Source: Actinotalea subterranea (GTDB taxonomy: Bacteria > Actinomycetota > Actinomycetes > Actinomycetales > Cellulomonadaceae). Taken from it: 64,000 bases of DNA. The position numbers and the translations under genes were made by a program. This document shows, in pieces, positions 17,363-25,738 of the stretch (position 1 is the first letter of the stretch; every line of letters starts with the position of its first letter). The stretch spans positions 271,340-335,339 of the forward strand of contig NZ_VTTP01000004.1 in assembly GCF_008364845.1 (NCBI RefSeq), read 5' to 3'. The notes beneath the pieces were generated by a model. The model saw only the letters and a program-made list of their open reading frames with translations. It made no database searches and was not told the origin of the DNA.

Positions 17363-17847
17363 CACATGCGGGCCTTCGCCTGGGCGACCCAGCCCTCCAG
17401 GTTGCTGACGAGGTTCGCATAGCTCGCCTTCGTGTCGACGTCCCCTCGCCAGTCCGTCCTCGTAGGATCGAAGATCGGGACTCCGCTGACGCCGGAAGCC
17501 TTGTCGAACGGGTTCGCGCCCGGGCGGTCGGCGCTGCCGAAAGACGAGAGGCTGTGGATGCGGATCCCGACCAGGGGCTTCTTCTCGTTCCACGCCTTCT
17601 GGATCTCGTAGATCACCCACGGACGACTGGCCGTCTCCTGCCCGATGAGGACGACGACGGCGCGCTTGTGGCGCATCTCGGTGTCGATCCAGTCGACGAC
17701 GGCCTTCTGGCCGCGTCGCTTCACTTCCTCCCACTGCTGGGCGTTGAGCAGGGGCTGGCCCTCCAGCGCGTTGATGTTGCGCACGAGCTGAACGCGGCTC
17801 ACGTCGCGCTTGTAGTGGAAGGAGTAGAACACCGTCTTGGTCGCCAC
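17359..17847 (-). CDS. TIR-domain protein, ThsB/DUF1863-like (candidate signal-producing sensor)
   Basis: This 162-aa stand-alone TIR domain begins KTVFYSFHYKRDVSRVQLVR, the characteristic first strand and helix of the DUF1863/ThsB branch found in Thoeris antiphage systems. The putative catalytic glutamate is E81 in SRPWVIYEIQKAW, so NAD-processing activity looks intact. In Thoeris, such proteins sense phage and make an NAD-derived nucleotide that activates a partner effector. Here the partner is the overlapping HIT-membrane gene. GTG at 17847 was preferred because AGGAG lies about 8 bases upstream and it directly precedes the first strand. A longer frame to 17892 exists but lacks support. 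Confidence 0.87.
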   Translation of the reverse strand: MATKTVFYSFHYKRDVSRVQLVRNINALEGQPLLNAQQWEEVKRRGQKAVVDWIDTEMRHKRAVVVLIGQETASRPWVIYEIQKAWNEKKPLVGIRIHSLSSFGSADRPGANPFDKASGVSGVPIFDPTRTDWRGDVDTKASYANLVSNLEGWVAQAKARMW

Positions 17848-17975
17848 CGCTGGCTCCTCACTCTTCAAGGACGAGGTGCCCTCGGCCCACACTTGACAGT
17901 ACGACCGGCCGCCGACATCTCCGGCCGCATTGGCGCGCCGAGCGTCCTTCGCCGAAGGCGCAAGTGGAGCTGCCG

Positions 17976-20900
17976 CTACGCGTACTCGCCATCGAGCTCG
18001 GCGAGCACCTCCGTCTGGCGCGCCTTGATCCGCGCGGCCTCGTCCGGATCCCCGTGGGCCAGGGCGGCGCTCACTGCGGCATCACAGAGCTCGTCGGAGC
18101 AAGGGTCCACGCTGAGTCCGGCCCGGGCCGCGCTCAGTGCGCCGCGGGAGTCGCCGGTGTCGAGCAGCAGCCGGGCTGCCGTCTGGGCGACGTCGGCGAT
18201 CGTGTTGATCATCGAGTCGATGTCGCGGTCGGCCCATGCGTAGGCGTCGGGCGGGATCCCAGTGAGCGGTCGACCGCGGACGAGCGCGAGTGCGGCCCGG
18301 AGCTCGTCGAGACCTTCCGGCCCGGCGTCGAGGCCGCCGAGCGCGAGCCTCCGGAAGTCGTCCCAGTCGGTAGTGACGGCGTCGCCGAGACGCAGCGACT
18401 CTCCCTTCTCAGTCCGGGGGAGGTTCGCCTCTAGGACGATCCGGCGTGCCCGGTACGCCAGGCCCCAGCGAGCGACGCCGTCGGTCCGTGTCCCGGGCCA
18501 CAGGGCCTCGTCAATTGCAGCACCGGTGGTCTGCCCGTTGAGGGCGAGATAGACGAGCAGCTCGGTCTGCCGGGCGGTGAGGTGCTCGCCGGTGGGGATG
18601 TTCTGGATGTCGATCACACCCAACACGTTGATCCGCAGGCCCGGCGGTTCGTCGCCGGTGTACGGGTCCGACGCGGCCGGCGGGCGAGGCGCAGGCAGGG
18701 AGCCAAGTGCGGCTCGGGCCCCGGGGTAGGAGTCGGGCTCCAGCAAGGGCTGCGCATCAAGGGGAGGCGGCGTTGCGGTGACGAGGAGCTCGGTGATCAG
18801 GTCGAGTCCGGCCGCTTCGAGCCGGGCTGCGAAGAAGGGCAATCCCAGGGCGTCGAGGCGCGCCTTGCCACTGCCCTCAACGGTCAGAGTCCACCCGCCC
18901 GGGCCGGGGGCGGGCGTGATGAGGACGGAGCCGCTCCACGGCGAGCAGGGAGCGGCGTCAGGCACGTCGTCGACGAACACGACTGGGAGCCACTGATCGG
19001 GGCTGATCCGATCCGACCGTGCCTGCAGGGTGTCGTCGAGACCCTGACCGTGCAGGGTCCGGGTGGTGCCGGAGAGACGATCGGCGAGCTGGACGGCGGC
19101 CCCCGGCGGGGGCGGGGCCTGGAGTCGGGACGGTGCGCAGGCGCGGGCCAGGGCAGCGAACTCGTCACCTGCGGTCAGCCCGATCCGGCCGGAGAGCTCG
19201 CTGGTGGCGAGCTCCGCGACGATCGCGCGCAGCACACCGCCGGCCGCTTCTGCGTCGCCGACAACCCGCAGGGTGCCCGCCGCCTCGAGGTTGAGCAGCA
19301 CGGTCGAGTGGTCGGTGTGGCCCAGGGCAACGAGGGCGGGGTAGGGCTCGGGGACATCTCGGCGGTCGACCGACGTGAGAGCGGCGAGAGTCGCGGTGGG
19401 CGCGGTCCAGGTGGCTGGGCCGTCGCTCATGAACGGTGCAACGGGGTGTGCGTCCTCGTCGACGAGGTGTAGGACCACCCGCTGGGGGCCGACCTCGATC
19501 GCGCCGATTCGGGGCAGGTCCCGCTCGGACGCGAAGCAGGCGTCGGCGAGGTCGTCGAGAGCAGTGCGCAACTGCGCGAGCGACAGCGGCGTGGGGGTGG
19601 ATCGCCAGGTGCGCTCGGCGTCGTCGGCCGGTGAGCCCGGCACGGGTCGAGGCACCTGCCTGCCGGTGCGGCGGACTCGGCGTTGGAGGAGACGGCGTCG
19701 GGCGAGCTCGCCGATCAAGCCAGCGGCCGCGAGGCTCGTCAGGCCCAGCACCAAACCCGACGGGACAGCAGCAGCGTCAGGCTCGCCGTCGCTGGCGGCG
19801 CCGTTCCCGTCAGGCTGGTCCGCGTGCGCGTCAGGCACATGGTCGAGCGCGTCAGGCTGGCTGATCACAAGGGGTGAGGGAGCGGACGTGGCAGCGTCAG
19901 GCTCGGGGACGACGGAGTCCGCCGGCGGCGCGTCAGGCTGGCCGGCGATACCCGAGTCAGCGTCAGGCACAGGCGCGGAGGTGGGCGGCTCGACGACGGC
20001 CACGTCAGCCTGACCGCCCTCGACCGCCGACGGCAGGGTGAGGATCCAGCCGGGGCGGATCAGGTCGGGGTCTGTGAGCGCGTCTCCGTCAGGCTGCCGC
20101 ACGCCAAGGTTGAGCGCGACGATCTCGGGGTACCGCGCACCATCCGCGAGGTGGGTCGCGGCGAGGTCCCAGAGCGTGTCGCCTGGAACGACGACCACGC
20201 GTGTTGGCGGCTCAGCGGTGGCCGATGGCGCTGGCGCGTCCGGGACGTCGACGGCGTCGGCGGGCAGCCGGAGCTGCCAGCCGGGCTCGATGTCGTGCGC
20301 GTCGGTCAGGGCCCGCCCGTCGGACTGAGCCCGCCCCAGGTTCAGGGTCAGGATCTCGGGGTAGCGGCCGCCAGCGCCGAGATGACGCTCGGCGAGGAAC
20401 CACAGGCTGTCCCCGTCCTGGACGGTGACGACCGGCAACCGATCCTCCGCACGCGGAGCGGGCGCCGGAGGAGACTCGCTGCGGATCGCCGACGGTGGGC
20501 GCGTCAGGCTGACGGCGTGGCCGCCGGCCGCGTCAGGCACCAGCTGAACAGCGACAGTCTCAGGGCCGGCCACCGCCATCGGGCTCTGCGTGGGGCCGGC
20601 CAGAGTGAGCAGCGCAGCCCCGACCAACGTGGCGGCGGTGCGCTGGACGAGCCCGAGGGCGTGAACCGGTCGGGCGGTGGTGTTGCGCAGCGCAGCGCGG
20701 GTCTCGATGACGACGGCGTACGTGAACGCTGCCCAGGCCAGCCAGGCGACAAGGCGGATCGCCGCGACGGCCAGTCGCCCGTCGTCGGGACGCATGACGA
20801 TGTGCAGGACCTCGCTCCACACCGGCCATGCCTGTGGCAGCCCGATCGGCGCGACCATCCACAGCACGAGTGGGACGCCGACGACGCCGACAAGCAGCGC

Positions 20901-21005
20901 GAGAGCTGCACCGAGCCCGGCCGCCGTCTGCCGCGGAGTTCGCCTTCGCGACGGCGTTCTCGTCTGGGGTGAGCGTGCGGTGCTGGCGCGGTGGGTGGTC
21001 GTCAT
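17976..21005 (-). CDS. Membrane protein with two LysM domains and a C-terminal BTAD regulator domain
   Basis: This 1009-aa protein has hydrophobic segments near the N-terminus (about residues 30-55, 85-105 and 125-145). Two LysM domains follow, each with the pattern GDSLW or GDTLW and later PEILTLN or PEIVALN. Then come a Pro-Asp-Ala-rich linker, another membrane segment (about 415-435) and a long cytoplasmic region. The C-terminus has a winged-helix-like part (LTARQTELLVYLALNGQ) and a bacterial transcriptional activator (BTAD) domain (about 870-1009). It could sense cell-wall state and control transcription; that is an inference. It is the last gene of the Tad operon. The linker DNA carries a dense octamer repeat. 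Confidence 0.8.
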   Translation of the reverse strand: MTTTHRASTARSPQTRTPSRRRTPRQTAAGLGAALALLVGVVGVPLVLWMVAPIGLPQAWPVWSEVLHIVMRPDDGRLAVAAIRLVAWLAWAAFTYAVVIETRAALRNTTARPVHALGLVQRTAATLVGAALLTLAGPTQSPMAVAGPETVAVQLVPDAAGGHAVSLTRPPSAIRSESPPAPAPRAEDRLPVVTVQDGDSLWFLAERHLGAGGRYPEILTLNLGRAQSDGRALTDAHDIEPGWQLRLPADAVDVPDAPAPSATAEPPTRVVVVPGDTLWDLAATHLADGARYPEIVALNLGVRQPDGDALTDPDLIRPGWILTLPSAVEGGQADVAVVEPPTSAPVPDADSGIAGQPDAPPADSVVPEPDAATSAPSPLVISQPDALDHVPDAHADQPDGNGAASDGEPDAAAVPSGLVLGLTSLAAAGLIGELARRRLLQRRVRRTGRQVPRPVPGSPADDAERTWRSTPTPLSLAQLRTALDDLADACFASERDLPRIGAIEVGPQRVVLHLVDEDAHPVAPFMSDGPATWTAPTATLAALTSVDRRDVPEPYPALVALGHTDHSTVLLNLEAAGTLRVVGDAEAAGGVLRAIVAELATSELSGRIGLTAGDEFAALARACAPSRLQAPPPPGAAVQLADRLSGTTRTLHGQGLDDTLQARSDRISPDQWLPVVFVDDVPDAAPCSPWSGSVLITPAPGPGGWTLTVEGSGKARLDALGLPFFAARLEAAGLDLITELLVTATPPPLDAQPLLEPDSYPGARAALGSLPAPRPPAASDPYTGDEPPGLRINVLGVIDIQNIPTGEHLTARQTELLVYLALNGQTTGAAIDEALWPGTRTDGVARWGLAYRARRIVLEANLPRTEKGESLRLGDAVTTDWDDFRRLALGGLDAGPEGLDELRAALALVRGRPLTGIPPDAYAWADRDIDSMINTIADVAQTAARLLLDTGDSRGALSAARAGLSVDPCSDELCDAAVSAALAHGDPDEAARIKARQTEVLAELDGEYA
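19737..20538 (+). repeat. Cluster of eleven CGTCAGGC octamers inside the LysM-BTAD gene
   Basis: Exact CGTCAGGC starts at 19737, 19775, 19808, 19829, 19850, 19895, 19931, 19961, 20087, 20502 and 20531, all in the same orientation. Many encode Pro-Asp-Ala or Pro-Asp-Gly with the rare proline codon CCT, while others fall in another reading frame (GLTS, SLTR). A purely protein-level repeat would not explain this. Three more copies are at 29849-29916. Confidence 0.75.
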
Positions 21006-21463
21006 GGTTGGTCTCCGGTGACGGCGTGGACGAGCGTGACCGAGGCGTGCCCGGTGACGGTGACCTGCGTGATGCCGATGAGGGACAAGAAGGCAGTGGG
21101 GCGCGTCAGGGTCACGGACACCTCCAGGTCGCGGCCGTCCGGGGAGATTGAGACCTGTCCCGGAGCGTCGGCGGCGGTGAGGTAGGCGTTCGCCGCGTTG
21201 GCGGCTGCCTGCCGGTCGACCCGGACCGGCTCGCCGCCGACTGCAGCCGGTAGGTCGATGGCCTGCCCACTTGCTCGGGCGGCCTCGGCGGCGAGGGCGT
21301 CGGCCTCCTGAACGGCCCGCACCTTCACCCCACCGTCGGCGATCAGGCCGATGATGAGCAGCAGCCCCACCATGCTGACGGCGACGAACACTGAGATGGA
21401 ACCTCGCTCAGGACCGCCGGCTGCGCCGATCCGCCGGATCACCCACTGCCTGGCGCGGCTCAT
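21002..21463 (-). CDS. TadG/TadE-like pilus assembly protein
   Basis: This 153-aa protein has one membrane helix near the N-terminus (about residues 22-45). It is preceded by GSISVFVAVSMVG, the TadE/TadG pseudopilin pattern, and followed by a periplasmic-type beta-rich domain. Such proteins are minor components of the Tad/Flp pilus secretion apparatus. ATG at 21463 overlaps the stop of the TadE-like gene upstream (ATGA), and its own stop overlaps the LysM-BTAD start. Assignment between TadG and TadE is tentative. Confidence 0.75.
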   Translation of the reverse strand: MSRARQWVIRRIGAAGGPERGSISVFVAVSMVGLLLIIGLIADGGVKVRAVQEADALAAEAARASGQAIDLPAAVGGEPVRVDRQAAANAANAYLTAADAPGQVSISPDGRDLEVSVTLTRPTAFLSLIGITQVTVTGHASVTLVHAVTGDQP

Positions 21464-21906
21464 CGTGACCTGAACCTGTCCAGCGGAGAGACGCCCTCGG
21501 CGCCCATCGTCCGACTTCCAGGCAGGCCCGGGATGGCCAGATCGGCCATCGACACCGAGCACTCGACGGAGACGCGGACGACGGCGTCCTGACCCACCGG
21601 CGCCCGGTAGCCGGTGACGTCGACGCTGACCGCCGTCGTGGCGCAGTCGATCCCGGCAGCGGCGAGCTCGCGGTCGGCCGCGGCGACGGCGGCTTCGCGG
21701 GCCTGGTCCGGGGTACGGGCCAGGGATGCCTCGCGGGCTGCGGACCGAGCGGCCTGCTCGACGGCTCCGCCGGCGACCTGGACCCGTCCGGCCAGGATGA
21801 GCGCTCCGAGGACGAGCAGCAGGGCCGGCGCGAGGATGGCGAGCTCCAGGGTCACCGACCCGCGGTCGTCCCTTGCGGCGGGCAGCCGACGGCGGAGGGC
21901 GCGCAT
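21460..21906 (-). CDS. TadE-like pseudopilin
   Basis: This 148-aa protein begins with a basic stretch followed by DRGSVTLELAILAPALLLVLG, the TadE-type signal and membrane helix, with the conserved glutamate in TLELA. The remainder is a short extracytoplasmic domain with two cysteines (IDCATT and VECSV). It is the second of three consecutive TadE/G-type genes. ATG at 21906 overlaps the preceding stop (ATGA). Confidence 0.8.
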   Translation of the reverse strand: MRALRRRLPAARDDRGSVTLELAILAPALLLVLGALILAGRVQVAGGAVEQAARSAAREASLARTPDQAREAAVAAADRELAAAGIDCATTAVSVDVTGYRAPVGQDAVVRVSVECSVSMADLAIPGLPGSRTMGAEGVSPLDRFRSR

Positions 21907-22325
21907 CAGGGCTCGCCCGGGGTCGTGAATCGCTCGACGGGGCCCTGGGCGGACTGGACGATCTGCGGACCAGGAACGAGCGGCAGGAGGGAGAGGGAGC
22001 GTCCGCGCACCTCGACGGCGACGTGCCCGGGACTCGGGGCGGTGACGCTGACGGCTGAATCGAGCACCAGGTCCCCGGCGTGCTCGGCGAGGAACGCCTC
22101 GGCCCGAGTACGACCGTCGTCCAGGACCGCCCCTTGTGTACGGGCTGCCGTCGCGCCCTCGGCGGCGGCGGCCTGGGCCAGGGTGCGCGCGTGGAACCAG
22201 AGGCCGTACTGCAGCAGGGCGACCACGATCAGCAGCAGCACGGGGAAGACGATCGCCAGCTCGAGGCTGACTGATCCGTCGTCGCGCCGCAGTGCTGCGC
22301 GCAGTCGCTCGCGGTGGTCACCCAT
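21906..22325 (-). CDS. TadE-like pseudopilin
   Basis: This 139-aa protein has the same layout as its downstream neighbour: DDGSVSLELAIVFPVLLLIVV near the N-terminus, a membrane helix and a short exposed domain. The conserved glutamate of the pseudopilin helix is present. It is the first of the three tandem TadE/G-type genes of the operon and overlaps the next by 4 bp. It lies 2 bp after the Flp-like gene stop. Confidence 0.8.
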   Translation of the reverse strand: MGDHRERLRAALRRDDGSVSLELAIVFPVLLLIVVALLQYGLWFHARTLAQAAAAEGATAARTQGAVLDDGRTRAEAFLAEHAGDLVLDSAVSVTAPSPGHVAVEVRGRSLSLLPLVPGPQIVQSAQGPVERFTTPGEP

Positions 22326-22327
22326 GG

Positions 22328-22534
22328 TCAGGTGATCTGGTCCAGGCGACGGTTGACGGCCACGGTGACCACGGCGACCAGGGCCGCCGCGAGGGCGATG
22401 AACCCGAGGATGAGGATGACGACCTCGAGGGTCGACGCCCCGGTGTCGTCGGCGGGACCGACCCGCTCGCGGACCGCGCGGCGGGCGCTGGCGAGGTAGC
22501 CGGTCAGGACGGTGAGCATCACTGTCAGGGGCAT
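22328..22534 (-). CDS. Small Flp-type pilin-like membrane protein
   Basis: This 68-aa protein has a basic N-terminal half, then GASTLEVVILILGFIALAA, a pilin-like helix with a glutamate at its start. Size and position between tadC and the tadE-like genes match the major Flp pilin slot of Tad loci. A classical Flp leader is not obvious and no TadV-type prepilin peptidase gene is present here, so processing would need a host enzyme. ATG at 22534 is the only sensible start; a longer frame is unsupported. Confidence 0.65.
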   Translation of the reverse strand: MPLTVMLTVLTGYLASARRAVRERVGPADDTGASTLEVVILILGFIALAAALVAVVTVAVNRRLDQIT

Positions 22535-22551
22535 GGTCGTTCCTCTCGAGG

Positions 22552-23448
22552 TCAGCCGAACATCATGCGAACGAAGGCGGGGTAGGCGACCAGCGCCATG
22601 AAGCACAGGCCGAGCAGGGACACGGGGACGACCATGTGCTCGCTCGCGGCGTTGGCGTCGGCGACCTGCGCGGTGAGGAGCTGGGTCCGCAGCGAGGCGG
22701 CACGCGCGCGCAGGGTGGCGTAGACGGCGGCGCCGTCGTGCCCGGCGACGGCCATGATGTCGGCGAGGTCGCCGAGCTCGACGACCCCGGTCCGCTCGGC
22801 GAGCTCGGCCAGGCCGGTCCATGCGGGGCGTCCGGCCAGCTGGGCGCGCAGGAGTGCGTCTCGCAAGCGGTCGAACTCGGGTGACTCGCCGATGGCGGCG
22901 GCCCGATCCAGGGCCTCGGTGGTGCCGGCGTCAGCCAGCCGCTCCAGGGCGACGAGGTCGATGTAGGCGCCGATGGCCGCGCGCATCGAGGAGCGGGTCG
23001 CAGTGGCTTCGCGGCGCACCATCAGGTCGGGGATCCAGAACAGCACACCACCCAGCACGATGCCCACCGCCAGCGGGACGGCCGCCGGGGCGCGGATCCC
23101 GGCAACGGTGAGCAGACCGGTGAGCACGGTCGGGAAGATCAGTCCGAGCAACCCGTAGCCGAGCTTCTGGGCCGCGAGGTGCTCCACCGTGCGGTCCAGC
23201 AGGCGCAGGTCGGCGCCGAACCGGGCGAGGCCCAGACGCTCGGCGGCCCCGGGGAGCAGCACCCGCACGAGCCACCCGCGCGCGCCGACGTGGGCGTCGA
23301 CAGACGGGGCCATGGGTGCGTCAGGGTCGGGCAGCAACAGGGTGACGGCCGACGCGAGATCCGGTCGTCGGGGAGTGAAGCCGACGACGACCATGCCGAT
23401 CCCGACGGCCAGCAGCAGCCCTGCGGCGAGGGCGAGGTAGGCGGTCAT
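22552..23448 (-). CDS. tadC: TadC-like inner-membrane platform protein
   Basis: This 298-aa protein of the type II secretion F family forms the pilus assembly platform with TadB. It has a membrane helix at the N-terminus, two in the middle (LLGLIFPTVLTGLLTVAG and VPLAVGIVLGGVLFWIPDLM) and one at the C-terminal end. A long helical cytoplasmic domain contains the typical ELGDLADIMAVAGHDGAAV region. ATG at 23448 overlaps the tadB stop. Confidence 0.85.
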   Translation of the reverse strand: MTAYLALAAGLLLAVGIGMVVVGFTPRRPDLASAVTLLLPDPDAPMAPSVDAHVGARGWLVRVLLPGAAERLGLARFGADLRLLDRTVEHLAAQKLGYGLLGLIFPTVLTGLLTVAGIRAPAAVPLAVGIVLGGVLFWIPDLMVRREATATRSSMRAAIGAYIDLVALERLADAGTTEALDRAAAIGESPEFDRLRDALLRAQLAGRPAWTGLAELAERTGVVELGDLADIMAVAGHDGAAVYATLRARAASLRTQLLTAQVADANAASEHMVVPVSLLGLCFMALVAYPAFVRMMFG

Positions 23449-24299
23449 GTGGGCTCCTTGGTCGGTGCGAGGAAGCGAGGCTCGGGGGCGGGCAGCGCGA
23501 GGCGTCGCATCCACAGCAGGCAGCCCACGAAGCCGGCGGAGATGACCGCGAGCACGACTTGGCCGAGCGGGTCGCCGTAGGGCGCCAGGTAGGAGCCGTT
23601 GACCGCACCGACGGCGAGCATCCCCAGGGTGATCACGGTCACGGCCTTCGCCGTCGTGCGCGGCCGGGCCCGCTCCGCCTCGATCCGTCGGCGGGCGGCG
23701 ACGTCCTCACCGACCGAACCGGCGACACCCGCGAGCACCGAGGCCAGACCCGGTCCGCGCCGGTGCGCGGCAAGCATGAGTGCGGCGACCACGAGGTCTC
23801 CAGCCGGGTCGTGCAGGTCTCTCGCGAAGGCGCGGAGCGCCCGCTCGGTGGGCCACCTTGCTGCAAGCCGAGCAACGAGCGCGCCGACCTCGGTGCGCAG
23901 CGGTGCGGGGCAGGAACGCGCGGTGGTGGTGATCGCCTGCTCCAGCCCGGTGCCGGAGGTGAGCACGTCAGACAGGCGCCGGGTCCACTCCTCGATCGCC
24001 TCCACCCGAGTGATCCGTGCCTGCGCGGCACTGGTCGTGGACAGCAGCACGGGCAGGCCGACGACGGCGGTCACGGTCAAGGCTCCGGCGACCGGCCAGC
24101 GCGAGATCGCCCACACAAACGCGCCCGCGGCGAGCGCGATGGGCCAACGCCACCGTGCCCAGCCGGCCGTCGGTGTGGTGCGTCGTGTGCGACGAGGCAG
24201 AGGTGGCAGCAGGTCGGTCGTCCCGCGCCATCCGGCGAACGCGAGGAGCAGGCCCGCCACGGCGGCAGCACCCGCGAGGCCGCCGAGCAGTGGCCTCAT
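23445..24299 (-). CDS. tadB: TadB-like inner-membrane platform protein
   Basis: This 284-aa type II secretion F-family protein has membrane helices at the N-terminus (about 5-22 and 55-90) and a C-terminal pair (about 220-265). The helical central domain carries RLSDVLTSGTGLEQAITTTA and a GPGLASVLAGVAGSVGEDVA segment. It would form the Tad platform with TadC and couple to the TadA ATPase. ATG at 24299 overlaps the tadA stop (ATGA). Confidence 0.85.
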   Translation of the reverse strand: MRPLLGGLAGAAAVAGLLLAFAGWRGTTDLLPPLPRRTRRTTPTAGWARWRWPIALAAGAFVWAISRWPVAGALTVTAVVGLPVLLSTTSAAQARITRVEAIEEWTRRLSDVLTSGTGLEQAITTTARSCPAPLRTEVGALVARLAARWPTERALRAFARDLHDPAGDLVVAALMLAAHRRGPGLASVLAGVAGSVGEDVAARRRIEAERARPRTTAKAVTVITLGMLAVGAVNGSYLAPYGDPLGQVVLAVISAGFVGCLLWMRRLALPAPEPRFLAPTKEPT

Positions 24300-25738
24300 C
24301 GTGGATCACCCCTGTGCAGCGGCCAGGGCGCCCACGTGCCGGCCCGGTGGGCGAGCAGGCTCGGGTCGAAGCCCGCGCGCACCAGCCGGGCCAGGGACTC
24401 GGGATGGTGCAGCGGGACCGCGCGACCGTCCTCGCCGGGGCCGAAGACCGTCGTCGTCGTGGGCCGTGAGCCTTCGCCCAGACCGTTGATCTCCACGACC
24501 TGGGAGACGAAACGGTGCTTGCCGGCCTCGTCGTCAAGCAGCTCGATGTGCACGATCAGGTCGACCGACCCGGCCAGCAACCGGTAGGCGAAGGTCTCGG
24601 TCATCTGGATCCCGGCCGACAGGCACAACGTGACGATCCGGTCGATGCCGTGCTGCGCCGTGCGGGCGTGAAGCGTGCACAAGGACCCGTCGCCGGTCGA
24701 CATCGCCTCGAGCATCGGCAGCACCTCGGCGCCGCGCACCTCCCCGACGATGATCCGCCGCAGGTTCAGCCGCAGGGCATCCGTCACCAGGTCCGACAAG
24801 GTGACCTGCCCGGCGCGACGCCCGGCGGCATCGGTCTCCGCCGAACCCTCGCGCGCCTCCATCGGCACGACCCGGGGGTGGCGACCCGGCAGGTCGTCGA
24901 GGTGGAGCTCGTACTCCTTCTCGATCGTGGCAAACCGCTCCTGCGGGCCGAACTCGTTGGCCAGCGCCCGGATCAGGGTGGTCTTGCCGGCATTCTGCAG
25001 TCCGGTGACGATGATGTTGCGCCCCGCTCGCACCGCGGCGCGAAGGAAGGCGGCCAGCACCGTGTCGAGGGTGCCGAGGCGGACCATGTCGTCGAGGTCG
25101 ACGTCCCGGACCCGGTGACGACGGATGACCACCTGCGGGCGCGCCACGGTCCACGCCACGGCCGCCAGGCGGGAACCGTCAGGCAAACGCAGGTGGAGGG
25201 CGGGGTGGGCGGGGGAGAACATCCGCTCGGCGCCACCGGCACGAGCGGCGAGTAGCTGGAGGATCTCGATGAGCTCGGCGTCGGAGTCGGCGATCGGGGG
25301 GTGCGCGACCTCACGGCCGTCGGCGTAGCAGACCCACACGTTGGCGTGCCCGTCGACCTCGATGTTCTCCACGTCGGGGTCGTCGACTAGGGGTTGCAGG
25401 CGTCCGACGCCGAACAGCGCGGCCATCACCGCCGCCGACGTGCGCAGCTCGGCCTGCCTGGACCACGTCGGGGAACCGGCGCGGACCCGGGCGCGGCGCC
25501 GTTCGGCGAGCTCGCCGGCGATCAGTCCGCGGGCCAGCTCGCGTCGCGCGGCGTCGTCGCTGACCGGCTCGGCTTGCAGACGGGCGGCCAGGGCCTCGGC
25601 GACCACGCGCCGGACGTCGGCGACAACGGCGGGGTCCGGGGCATCATCCGGCTCGGGTGGAGTCGGCACCGCGTGCAGTGGTCGGGGCTCGGGCGCACCG
25701 CGATGGTCGCGCCGGGGGAGCTCGTCGTGGTCGCTCAT
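24296..25738 (-). CDS. tadA: TadA/CpaF-type pilus secretion ATPase
   Basis: This is a hexameric GspE/VirB11-family ATPase that should drive Tad pilus assembly. The 480-aa protein has an extended N-terminus, Walker A TGLQNAGKTTLIRAL, an Asp box within KEYELHLDDL, Walker B RIIVGEVRGAEVLPML, and the His box LCTLHARTA. The length is typical of CpaF proteins. ATG at 25738 overlaps the preceding gene (ATGA). It is distinct from the VirB4 and VirD4 ATPases of the conjugation operon, and no VirB11 is present there. Confidence 0.92.
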   Translation of the reverse strand: MSDHDELPRRDHRGAPEPRPLHAVPTPPEPDDAPDPAVVADVRRVVAEALAARLQAEPVSDDAARRELARGLIAGELAERRRARVRAGSPTWSRQAELRTSAAVMAALFGVGRLQPLVDDPDVENIEVDGHANVWVCYADGREVAHPPIADSDAELIEILQLLAARAGGAERMFSPAHPALHLRLPDGSRLAAVAWTVARPQVVIRRHRVRDVDLDDMVRLGTLDTVLAAFLRAAVRAGRNIIVTGLQNAGKTTLIRALANEFGPQERFATIEKEYELHLDDLPGRHPRVVPMEAREGSAETDAAGRRAGQVTLSDLVTDALRLNLRRIIVGEVRGAEVLPMLEAMSTGDGSLCTLHARTAQHGIDRIVTLCLSAGIQMTETFAYRLLAGSVDLIVHIELLDDEAGKHRFVSQVVEINGLGEGSRPTTTTVFGPGEDGRAVPLHHPESLARLVRAGFDPSLLAHRAGTWAPWPLHRGDPR

